NCBI GenBank assembly: GCA_018881555.1
Contig: JACAXG010000002.1
Coordinates: forward strand, 17,788,077 to 17,852,076
Origin: Amblyornis subalaris
Taxonomy: Eukaryota > Chordata > Aves > Passeriformes > Ptilonorhynchidae
DNA length: 64,000 nt
Reading direction: 5' to 3'
Part shown: positions 32,135-44,600 of the stretch, piece after piece
Position numbering within the stretch: the first letter of the stretch is position 1
How the letters are laid out: each line of letters opens with the position of its first letter
Notes under the pieces: generated by a model
Databases searched by the model: none
What the model saw: the letters and a program-made list of their open reading frames with translations, nothing else
Told to the model about the DNA's origin: nothing
Translations under genes and position numbers: made by a program

Positions 32135-35010
32135 TTTCCACTGTTCTTTTAACTATTGTCCTTAATTAGCTTCTTCCACTGTACCCTACTTGCCAGGGAA
32201 TAGAAATATTCTCTACTAAAATGGATTGCCTTAGATCCTGTAGAGTCTCCATCATCAGAGGTTTTAAAAAACAGGTTAGACAAACATTAAAGGAGTAGCT
32301 CAGGTGATCCTGCCTTGTCATATCCTGCATAGAGCTATTTTCTGTAATCCAAATATACATCAGCTGCAAGGTTTCTTTCTTAAGAAGGTGATGTAGCTTT
32401 TTCTAGGATACAACACCAAGTGCATCAGAGGTCTAACCTAGTATGTGCCTTCTGCAGCCTGTTACTACAATTTTTAATATNGGTGAATTGTGCAGCTAAC
32501 AAAAGGTGATGAGTACAAAAACTTTGCCTCAATTAAAAAGATTGAGNTTTTATTAAGAAGTCTGATTGTGTAATCACACCAAAGGAAGAGGGAAACAACC
32601 CCGAATCAACAGAACAAGTTGGCAACAGGAGAAGGGAAATATATTGATCATATGGCAATGAGTGACCGAAGAGTCATGCATGCTAAAATGACAGGTGGAA
32701 ATATACAGTATATAGTGATGGCTCATTGGTTTGCAGTGTCAAGGAATACAGGTCACAAGTGAAATCCTAGCTCTGCTGAATTCCAAGCTCAAAAATCTCA
32801 CGTTTCAGAGGTCAAAGTTTTCACCCCAGCTCTCTTCCATTTGCAGTCTCAAATTCTATCCTTTCCCAGACAGCCAGACCATAAAGTATACAAGATGAGT
32901 CAGACTACGAGACTGCAAAACATCTTCTATACAAACTAGCATGGAGCACTTGAGAATGCACTTACCACAGGGCACAGCACATTCTTAGAAGGAAACCAAC
33001 AAATGCTTTATAAACCATTCTTCCTGCACCTGTAATAACCTTCAACCATTTTCTGCTCTCTACACTAAGAAATATCAGTTGTGGTTCTTCGCTCTGTGAC
33101 CATTCCATTCATGAGCTAAAGAAGTTGAATCCAGTGCTACACAGAACCCATCACAGAACATTAATTTCAATAGGATTCATGTGCTGTCTTAGAGCAGCAA
33201 TAAACATGAACTGCATCCACCCTGCTAGGCAACCAGGCAATCACACTGCAGTTTGCTGTAGTCCCAGTCCCTACATCACCCAGGCTAGAGGACAAAACAG
33301 AGTGTATGGGCTTTCTCCCAGGTGCAAAGCAGGCAGGGCAACGGGACCACACCCAGATCTCATCCTCTTACCTGCAAGACCTAGCCCAGCTGCAGAGCAG
33401 ACTTACAAGATGGGAACAATGCCCAGATCCCCGTGGTTCAGGCACAGCTAATCTCAGACTCTTACTACTGCAGATTGCACAGAAGCAGAACCAGTTACAC
33501 TACACTAAAATTAGGGTCTCTAGTTAGCCTTGAAAGACTAAAGGCCAGGTGAGATCCCAGAGTGCTGTGCAAATGCCCTGTAATTCTCAGAGACTAATGC
33601 TCCGAAGTCCTCACTTTGGAAATAGGAATACAGCTTTTCTCTCTTCATCTTAATTCTTCTGGGTTTTTTCATGGCAAATCATACAGGTGATGTGTCATCA
33701 TTTTTTAGGTTTAAGATGTGGCATTTACTTTGATTTCTTAAAGAAGCTTCTCTCAGAAAGTAACATTTGAGAAAAGAAAAAACAACTTACTCTGTATCTA
33801 AACCCACATAATAAAACTTCATGTACATTTAACCCTTCTTTCNCCTTTTTCAAGAGTAACTCAACTTTTAGGGGTGATTCAACAAGCACAGGGAATTTTG
33901 GAAATTATTTTACATTATCAAAAACATATTGAAAAGCTAGACAGCCCTGGGCTGCAAGTGGACTGTCAGTTTTGGTCTTTGGTTTTGTGAATAGAATGGT
34001 TAGAGAATCAGCACAGTCTCAGTTGAGTATGAGGTGGAAAGAGTAATTATTCAAACATCTCTCTATTCAGTGCAGCTAATCACTAGCGCTACATGTAATC
34101 CAGTCACTCACCACTGCTTTGTCAGTTCAGTCTTTTACATTCAGATTTCCATAAGTGAGGTTAATGGTCTTAGTTAAAAGAAGTTAATAACTTTGCCAGC
34201 AAGTTTGTAGGATGCTCTCAACAGTGGTGTCATAGCAAAAAAAGCAGCAGAGCTGAGTCTAAGCCAACACGTAGTTACCAAGTAGCACAAAACACTAGAG
34301 CAACTTGCTACTAGAGTGTTCCAGAATCTGCTTTCAAGAGCATTTGGATAGGTAACTTCCCTGTCACATTTGGAAGACTAGGAAAGCTACTCTAGCTCAC
34401 TTCTTTCTCACATAAAAGAACTTCAGCAGTGCTCCTTGTGAACTGCAGTTCAGCCATCAACCACCTGCACTGCACCAGTGGTTATACAAGCTACAGCTTA
34501 CCCCTCCTTTAGTGTTCAGGGAAGTGGTCTACGATCACATCTTACAGCAGATTTATATGACTTGATGTTCCTGATTCTACTAGTAAAGCAAAGTTACTTT
34601 CATCTAGGAATGAAGTAACAATGTAGGTTATGTCAATATTCCTTTCTCTATAGGATGGCATAGTTTTCACTAGCTAGTTGAATCTAGATTGATGCTTCTT
34701 GTGCCAAGTAGAAAGGTATTCTTNTCCCAAAGTTAATAAAGTCACGGATCTGTTGAATGCCTACCATGAATGGTATTCCAACTTTGGCTCCACAACACAG
34801 GAACAGCCTTCAATACCTTTACATGTTCTATAACACTTGCAGAGTGAGTGCCAGCATCTCAGGGTACTTAGTGCTGGGTTTTAGTAATACAAAACTACAT
34901 TGTGGAAGAGCATCACAGCAAGGCTGTAACACCAGTTCACTTAGTATACTCAAGTCCCTCCTCCTCAGAAAGCATGAGATACCCCATGCTCAAGGTCAAG
35001 AGTGACAAAA
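32135..35010. other. Convergent intergenic spacer NR2E1-SNX3
   Basis: About 2.9 kb between the two 3' ends. I recognised no gene, RNA or interspersed repeat in it. Open frames are short and unsupported. Confidence 0.6.
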
Positions 35011-35014
35011 CACT

Positions 35015-35590
35015 TGAAGTGCATTTTCACTTTTATTTCAAAACTTTAGACAAGTTACTTTAGTATATAAATTTGATTTTTTCCTCTTACAGAATATAAA
35101 GATAATTCCCTCATTACTTCAGTATAAAGTGTTTTACAAGCTTGAAGACAATTGCATAAGTGTTTCTCATACAGGATATCAGAAATAAAGCAGTCCTTCT
35201 ACAGAACGTTCAGACAGGTGACTACCTCAGAAACAGCATAGCAGTTTAGTCAAATACAAGTGAACACGTGACACTACAATTGTGAAAGTTCAAGTAAGGC
35301 CAAGTCAGTAAACATTGTTAAGTCATTGCAAATAATAGTGGAAAAGTTTGTGAGACATTGCAAGGGGTGGATGGTCTCACAGCATAATACTCTTAAATCA
35401 AGGATTCAGAGGGATTTATCTAGAAGACAAGTGAGTTTTTAAATGCTATAAAGCATATGCAAAGACCAAGCAGTGTACTGGTGTTAGTGGAGACTTTGTG
35501 CCTGTTCATCCTCAGCATGCTAAGACAAACTACAACCTCTTAAAACCAAGCATAAGGAACCGCTAATGTTTGAGAAGATGGTTTTAGAAT
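35015..35590 (-). other. SNX3: SNX3 3' untranslated region (minimal)
   Basis: The first good minus-strand AATAAA after the stop is at 35037-35032, giving about 0.57 kb of 3'UTR. A longer form using later signals cannot be excluded. Confidence 0.5.
35032..35037 (-). terminator. Candidate SNX3 polyadenylation signal
   Basis: AATAAA on the minus strand (AAATAAAAG context), about 555 bases past the SNX3 stop codon. Confidence 0.5.
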
Positions 35591-35696
35591 TCAAGTATGT
35601 CTTATTTTGGATGGTGTGTAGTTTTTGTCTATTACTTCATCTTGTAAGAACATGTGAAGACAGCGCTCATTCTGTGCCAATGGGTGGCCTGCAACC
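35591..35696 (-). CDS. SNX3: SNX3 exon 4 coding part (residues 128-162)
   Basis: The acceptor CTCTCCAG is followed by G GTT GCA. The exon encodes VAGHPLAQNERCLHMFLQDE and VIDKNYTPSKIRHT, then TGA. This is the C-terminal helix of the PX fold. Confidence 0.97.
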
Positions 35697-38600
35697 CTGG
35701 AGAGGAAAAAAACAAGCATTAGTGTGAACCAATTGAGCCTACTTGCAGCTATCCAGCAGATCAAGGTTTTGTACCAATATCCTATTGTTCTGCACTTGGG
35801 CATAGATCCCACTTTCACTTCCCTGCCGGCAACTAGAATGCTGTCCAGCAGCAAGATTTGTCACGCTTCCCCAGATGAAGTTAGTCCACAGGAACTCCGA
35901 ACTACCTCTGATCATTTGGAAGCAAGTTGCATCATCATCTGTCACNTGCAAGTGATGAGACTATCCAAGTGCTTATTTTAGCATTAGGAAATCTAGAGCT
36001 AAGGAAGGCAAGTAGATATTTTTTTTAACAGGTCTTGACACCTTTGCCAGAGGACGCCTTTCTAAAGGCCGCTTATCCCCTCAGTTGTCAGTGTCACTGA
36101 GCAGCAGCTCGCCCCGGAGAGCTGAGGCCTGGCTCCAGCAGGGGGTGCAAAGGCTTTCTGAAGGCTCCGGCACTGTTCCAGGCAGTGACTGCTGGGTCAG
36201 TGCCCCTGGCCTATATGGACACCACTGCACACAGCCAGGGGGTACTGGCCCCTGTGCTCATTGCACATGTGGTAGTTATCAAACACAGAAGACAGAGCTT
36301 GCCTGTTCTAGGGGACACCAGCATCTCTACTGGAGATTCAGTTTTGTTCCACATATAAACTGAGAAACCTTCTTTTAACAGTAAAGGAGCTGAAACTGAA
36401 TTAGCAGACACTCCCAAAGCTGGAAGAAAACCACAAGGTATTGCATTTGAACCCTTAAAATACCATGCATACTCCTGTGTAGGCAAAAATCCAAAATAAT
36501 CAGATACCTGAAAGTTCATTACTTATGGACATGAACACCTAATGCAGCTTGGTTTGAAAAAAGCTACATCCAGTTTGGTCAATCAAGACAGACTTCTTCC
36601 TTTAGGAGAGAAAGTCCCTCACCCTCCTCAGGGAAGCTTCTGTAAGCCTTACNGCCTCTGCATCTGTCAGAACATTTCTACTCTTAATGGAAGGTAAAAA
36701 TGGAAGAATTTTCATATATCCCAAACTCAGGTTGAGGCAGACAAGAGTGTTAAGCCACCCTTGTGAATGTCACTGTGTGTAGCATTGATGGTGGTGCCAG
36801 CAAACTGGCCTAAGAGAGCTGACTCAAGTAAGCTGCACTGTTGTGATTCAGATTTTACATCTAAAGGGGCAAAGCTTCTCAACAACATCCATCTCACACT
36901 CCCGGATATCAAGAACTGGCACTGGTGCACCAAGATTTTTTTTGTCCCAGTGGTATCAGTTATCTGAGGGACTCTTTAGTTCTAGAAGCAAAGGTCAGCT
37001 TTGAGAATGCAGTAATGCGAATAAACTGTGCAAAGGATCTTCAGGTCTAAGTTCACTACTGCCCAGAGTAACTGGTAGAAGCCTGAAAGCTTCTACACAG
37101 TTCAAAACTTTAGTAATATTTGCTTAATGAGTTGGTCNTGCCGTTAGAATAAATTGATGAGTCAAATAACTATGAGTTGTGCCTGGAAAGCCTTATTCCA
37201 GCTGTACTCAAGTCTGCCACTACATCAATAGCTACATCTGCTTTTATGTTTCAAGGGAGGAAAAATTAAGCAAGAAGTTTTACACTTCCACAAAATCAAT
37301 TTATTACTTGCAGTAGGACTGAAAAAGGGATACCCATGAACTGGCCATTCCATTTCTGCCAGCTATACTGAGTTTTTCAGAGAGTCAAGGTGGGATGATT
37401 GTTTCACTCTCAGCTGCTTCAAAACACAAACAGCTCTCTTCCATGCATATTGCTAGANTCAGCATACAAAACTTTCAGTAAGTGCACTTCTTCCTCATTT
37501 AAGAGAGTCCCAAGCCTGCATGGATAAAGTTGTACTTTACAGTCATGACTGCCTTGATTTTACAGCATTAAAAAAACCCAAACACATTCCATCTTACAAC
37601 TGGCTGCCTTGGAAGTTCATTTCAGTTGTCTCTGAACAGCAAAAAGAGCAGTCTGAAGCATTTTACCTACTCAGAACCATTAGCAATACTTCTAAATTGA
37701 GCTAAGAAGCAACTATGTGAAGAAAAACTTCAGAGATTGTCATACTTACTTGTACAAGACAGACAGTTTTAGTGTACTAGTCACTCGCAACTCCAAGACA
37801 AATGTTTGAACTAACAGTAACTGACAAGTACATTTTTATAAGTTCTGGCGTAACTCACAGGCACCCTCTGTCCCTGTTAAACAGCACTACCACTGAACAA
37901 GATTAGGATGCCAGTGGAACTGACAGGCTGGAACTCTCTGAGGGAGCAGTCCCAAACACAGTTGGTCTCTAGAGAGCAGAAGAGCTGGTTAACTGACAAG
38001 ACTCCTTCTTACCTACTGCTTGCATCTACCTAGCTGAAGGGATTAAACCAGATATTCAGATCAGTGTACAGACAGTGGTTAGTAGTGCCAGACGGTGGAA
38101 AAAGAATCATAAGACTTTGTTACTATAATTTCCGCTCACCCTTTGAAAGGCAGTGACAAAATCCAAAGTGTCTATTTCAAACTACGTGTGCATATCTTGA
38201 GTAGTGTTTTTACATCTTCAGAAAGATTCTCAGAATGATTAGAGAAAATATGCATCATTACAGAAGCTGATAATACCTCACATCTGCAATCAAAGTAAAC
38301 TGCTGTAAGCCCACTGTAAGCTCTATTGTTCACCCAGTTGGAGGATACCTTTCCAGAAATTATATAAAATATAACTATTTTGAACACTATAATTTTAGTA
38401 GCAATTTGCATAAATTAACAACAACACTAACAGTCATTTCAGCTGTTCAGGTAAGCATTAAGATATCCAAACTAAACACAGGATGAGTAATGTTAGCATG
38501 TCCTACTGCAAGACTATGTGAAAGTAAATATTCTGAACCTAGTGCTATTACCATAGTTAAGAGGATTAGTAGATTTAATTCAATTTTCCAGAGCTGAGCT

Positions 38601-41600
38601 CCAGGTTTGTCTCTAAATAACTAGGCACAATACTTACTTGTTTATGAACTGTTCAAGAGCCTGCTTCCTTTCCTCTATAAAGGAATCATCAAATATACCA
38701 TCATCACCTCGGAAGGGGAGCTGACGGAGAAGAGCTTTTCCTGGTAGAGGTGGTACCACAACCTGAAAGATTTACAGAAGTGTCTGTAAGTGCAGCTGGT
38801 AAGCAACTTCATCCACTTCTTCCTCCTAGGAAACCCAACTCATCAGTCATGTTCCTGGTGAAGTAATAAAACATGAGCAGAGAAGAACAGTATCTGCCCA
38901 CAGAGGTAAGTTGAATTCAACTAGTTTAACTCTGAATTAACTCAAAAACATTAAAACAGAAAGCCTCTGGCACTGTAGAACTGAGGCTTGATAAAAAGAC
39001 TGACACACTGGTTTATTTCTGGAGATTTTCAACCACAATATCTGCTCTATATGATACATGCTTTATAACACAGTGATAACATTTCAGCATCATTACTCTT
39101 TGTACGTCCATAAAGACTTGTATTTACCTTTTACTTTACTCACCTTGCTTTCTCTTTCTAGTTCATTCCTTAGCCATTCAAAGTCACTATATCTTCTTCT
39201 GACTGTAGATTCTTTCAGTTTGAAGATAGGTAGATTTGTCTGAAAACAAGAACACAAACCATTGATTAGATAGATCAGAAGTTCTGGTAAGCAGAAGCAA
39301 GAACCAAGCTGTTAAGCTACACATTAGCTCCATTTAAGCAACAACAACAGTATTGAGAAACACTCAAGATACAGAAATGGAGATAAAGCACTAAGCTACA
39401 TGAGTAAGCTGTGCCTCAAACTGCATAACCATGAGCCTCACTTATATGGCGTCCCAATCACTGGTATTTTGTCATCACATCACCAAGCAGAATATCTGGT
39501 TTGCTGGCCACGTGAGATGTTTCTAAGGTTGCACAGGCACCTGCTATTCTTACTGTCTCAGGAGCTGGATTCCCAATATGTAAAAAACTGGAGGGAGGGA
39601 ACGGGGAAGAAGGTCTTCTTATTCCGCACAGGCTTCTCCTATTGAATTCAAAGGAGTGTTTCAGATATCAGCATCGCACATTAATCAAACTTCCTGTACT
39701 TTTCTACTCCCTGATACAACCTGGCCTCCAACATCTTTAAAAGCAAAACATGTAAGTCCTACAGTCCTATAGGACTGATGAAGATTTGATAGCACAAGCT
39801 GCCAAGTTTGGGTAGCTCCAAAGAAGCCAACAAGACTGAGATGCAATACAACACTCAGTGCTGAGGAGATCAGAGTGTTTGACTACAAAGTTAAACTGAG
39901 TAGAGCATGATTAGGGAAAACTTTCCTGAACAAGGCTAGGAGGCAGCAGCCAACCCTAACACCCTTGAAAGGGACATAAAATGGGAGTAAGGCTATGATG
40001 CTGCACAAGACCATGTTAAATACACAGGCACCCTGATACAAGTCCTTATACTAAGTTGTGTCAGAGCCTGTATTACTTCTGTTCATTCTTGGGGTGCTGT
40101 GTTATCCNCCTTTTGCAATCCAACTTGGATGTTATTTTAAAAGTAGACTGAGAGAGTCCTCTCTTAATGACATCCTGGCTAGAACACCACAAAAATGTTC
40201 CTAGGAGTTATGATCTCCTAAAGTGAGACAATGAGCCCGTAATTGCCACACACAACCAGAAGTAACAGAACAAAGCCTACTGTTGTCAGTCTCCATATTC
40301 ACTAACAGTCTTAATATGCTTTTAAAGAAGACTCTCGAGGAGTACCCTAGGAAGCTGATGTTCACATGGGACTACAGTTACCTCCAGCTTTCCTGTGGGC
40401 AGATGCACAGTAGTCATTCTGAGCTACTGCCTTTTACTTTTTGTTGTTTTGGTTTTCATCTCGTAGGTCATCTAACTCAGGATCTGGTCACAGTTTGAGT
40501 GGATATCCCTGGATATCCCCCATTTGTAGAATGTTATTCATAAGCTATCACTGGGGAATACTTTTGGCTGCTCAAAACAGGTTTAATTGCAGAAACATTT
40601 TCCTGCACTAGGCAGGCCTGTGACTATGGGTCATTGTATTACTGCCAGCCAATAATAACTTTCTGGCTGTTACAGTTCAAAAGTACTTGAGAAGTTAGTT
40701 GTGTACTTTCACATTATGCAAGTTAGTTCATAATTTACAAGTGCTAAAGCACAGAACAGTATTTTGTTATTTCTTATTGCTAAATCTTTAAAAGCATTCA
40801 AGCTCTCTTTTCCAGGTAAAATATTGTTGATTGTGCTAGTGACTAATAATAAAATTGCATTTAAGACTTACGTCAGAAGTCAGGCTTTATAAATAAACAT
40901 TCTTGTCTTGAGGATAAGAATACTCGATACTCAAGAGTGAATATAGGCAGGTCCCCCAGAGTGCATGAAGTCCATTCCCAGAAGTTAAGTACTGGATTAT
41001 TTTCCTCTGATTTCACCTATTGTTTTTTTAACCAAGTTCACCATTACACATTACAACATCAACTCTTTGTCAGTGTCTCAGGTAGAAAGTTCTTTAAAAT
41101 ACTTAACATACAGGTTCTCACCTGCAGAAAATATTCATTTCTCCTCTCAAGTTACTTACAAGAGGGATTAGAACTGGACAAAAGCAGCTAAAAAACAGTA
41201 AGTTCCCAGGTCTTCAGGAACTCTTTTCATGCTTCCAGGCATGAAGTCTATAAAGTTAATCTCTAAAAAACATATCAGCCTTACGGGTACAATGTGGGGG
41301 TAGAAGTGCCAATTCTACATTCCCTTTCGAACTTTAGACATGCTAGCCCAGCTAGCAAGTCGGAGAAAAGGACAGTCCTTTGCTTTCCTTGTGAGTTGAA
41401 AAATCTTCTTCAGTTTTGATTATAAGCACTGGAAATGTTCAGACTGAAAAGTAAGTCAAAAGGCATCCACTAAACTAAGTCTTATGAGTCACAATTTGAC
41501 AACTATTTGCTAAAAGAAAGTATGAGTGCCTTGTCCTTTGGTCTGGATATGAACTAGAGTTATCTTCTGAGATCAATTTCTAAACCTCACGTTAAAACCC

Positions 41601-44600
41601 AGAAACTGCAGCAATTCTCGTTCCTCTACAAGTAAGTACTGATAGAGCAGTGTTCTTCAGGTAAGCAACTGTTACCAAGGAGCTATTTAAAAATGCAGTT
41701 TGAGAGTCCTGTTTTATACTGCTTAATCTATTTACATTTTAGGTCCCTATTTTTAACTCAGGCTATATTCACATCTAAAGTTACTGTATGGGTCTCTGTC
41801 ACTAAGGATTATTGCCCTGTTTGAGCAGACCACCTTTTCCTTCAGTAGGATGGGCATGTCCTACTGTGTACACCCACCATGGATAGACAGTTTTCATTAA
41901 GCAAGTCAGACAGCTCCTGAAGCATGGGCTTTCACTGGACAAGAGTTTGGCAGGAGACAATTCTGAAGTGTCAACAGAAACTTTCATTTTCTATTAAAGT
42001 GTCACTTCAAGACCATGCAGGCTATCAAAAATGTTACTCTCTGCTTGACATTTGATGCTGAGTTATCCTCATTCAGTCACTAAGGTGCCAATAGCTATTC
42101 TGAGCACTGCTAGTGCTTCGTCTGCCTGCTAGAAGAGAGACAAGAGTAAGGCACAAAACTTGAAGTCACGCTGGTTCCATTTTTACAAGCATTTTTGCCC
42201 ATGCTCATTCAGCATTATAGTGTCAGCTTTCTGGCCTGCTGATCTACTGCAAAGTCTACTAGCACGAAACCCATGACTCAGTTTGAAACAGCCCCTGGAG
42301 TACAGCACATTCCTCTGATCTATTCAGCATAATTTCTGCAGCAATTGTTTCTCCAATTAATATTTATAATATTAATTATATCATTTATTGAAAAAAAAAA
42401 TTCAACAACTTCCTAGTCCAAAATCATGCTGCTTAACAGTTTGAATGGAAGCCCTCAACCTGAAAGGATTATGCATCACCCAAGACATCAGACAACCAAA
42501 AGTCACTAGTCAGAATTGCAGATAAGGAATTATTGCAGTAGGACAAACAAACCAGTTCTGCAGAAGTACCACACAGCGCAAAATCCTAAGCCAGAGGAAG
42601 AAGCTAAGACAAGACAGATTTTGTGTAGCACTGTCTCTTTATTAGACTGTATGCAGACACCATTAGGCTTTCTCTGACTAATGTCTAAGAGTCTGTATTC
42701 TGCTGAGGGAGTTAATGGCCAGCCAGTACACTGGAATAAATATTGTCAAAACTGGTGCCAAGTTACATTACCTAGTTAAACAACAGGTGACAAACCCAGA
42801 TCCTTAACTCACTCTGGCATTTCTCCACTCAGATGCCAAACAAGTTTCTACAGTAATTTGGCTAGCGCTCAACAAAGTAGTAATGGGAAGCAGTGGCTCC
42901 TTGCTAACAGACTTCAGGGCAAAATCTGTATTCACTGTAAGCAAGTTTCTTCAGCTACATTTATGTTATTACAACATATTCAACTTCGAGTCTGACTCCA
43001 AGCCCAGGACATTCCCAGTTCACCTCAGAAGCAAATGAGAGTCCTAAAACAGTAGCTTAGATAACCTGGTAACATTCTTCTAACTGTNACTACAGTCAAT
43101 CCCCAAGTTACGCCCAGTTAGAAGCTCAAAAACTGTTTCTGTATACAAGTGAAGAGACTTTCACAAGCCGAATGCAAGTAGTTTGAGTACTAGTCAATAC
43201 TGGCCATTCAGTTTCAGATACACNGCTCTCCAATGCAGCCATTCTGGCAAACAACTTAACTTAAATGCAGGAGGAGAACTAGAGTAATTCATTAGTTTAC
43301 ATTAGTTTATAATTCTAAGTATTTTTAAGTCTTAATTTTCAGACTAGCTTACCCAGTGAGTGGAAAATGTCTTGCCAACAGCCAGACTTGCTCCTACAAA
43401 TTTGTTTGCAGTCATAGACCAAATGTAAATAGCATTTGGGTTCTTTCAAAGTGCATGCTGACACTCCACAAGATTGTCTCTGTATGTCACTGCAGTCCAG
43501 TCCATCCCCACAACAGCAGAAACTCCCCAGATGTAGTTCATCGTTTGAGGTAAATTTGGTTCATTTCTTCATCTGCCACTGTAACACTCACCAGCAGCCC
43601 TGCATTGCCCATGTCTGCCACTCCTAACAAAGCTGCACTGTTGCAACAGCACCTACTTTGATGTCATCTTTTCAAGTAAGTTATGGTAGCCTTGACAGAA
43701 CTCTATTTCCATTAAAACAGAGCAAAAGAAAGCACACAGCTCACTTTTGATAAAAGTTTGTGGCTTTGACTCTCAGAAGTTAATTCAAGCATCTTGACTG
43801 TCTCTTCATACAAGCTGTAATCTTTGTCAAGAGCCTACACCCTTTGGCTACATTTACTGTCAGTGGGAGCTCTGGGGTATCACAGTAAGTAGCATTCAGG
43901 GTGGATAAAAAAAGTATTACAATTTTTTTAATGCAACAGCCTGCTGTCCTTTAGCACAAGAAACTGGCTCAGCAGTCCACTGTTATTCCAGAAATCTTGC
44001 CAGTGGTTTATTTCCTTCCCAACTTCACATAAGCAGCTACCTCTCAATTTCCTACAATGATAAAAAGCAAGAAAGAAGGAAAACATGCTTTACAGTTTCT
44101 AGAAGTTTAGATTTTTGCTGGGTACCTTACTGAAGGAAAGCTTCTTTCCCCACTGCAAAATGTCAGACTAGAGATTGTTATTTTTCTAAGTTTCAGTCCT
44201 TTTGATTAAAACACAGTACTACCTCCCCTCTTCTCCACTTGGGTGTCCAGATCTAGCGAATGTACACCATTTAAAATAAAATATAAAGTTAATAGAACAC
44301 CGAAAAATCTGACCATACAAGTTTTAAATAATGCTGACTTAAACTATACCAAGAACTATTGAGCTTCCCACTCTGCAGTATCGAGATATGGAGCCAGGAT
44401 GTTTTCTACCTTAAAGACAGAGGCAGTGAAATCCTAGTAACAACACAATGACAAAAGATCAGTCTTTAGACAAGAATTAACCTTTGCCAAGTCCAATACC
44501 TTGAGTCCAAAGTTGCTCTCTGAAAAATGAGCATAGGGATGTTTGGGTTTTTGCCAAAAAGCATTATCATCACCTGATCAAGTTCAACAACATCACAAAC

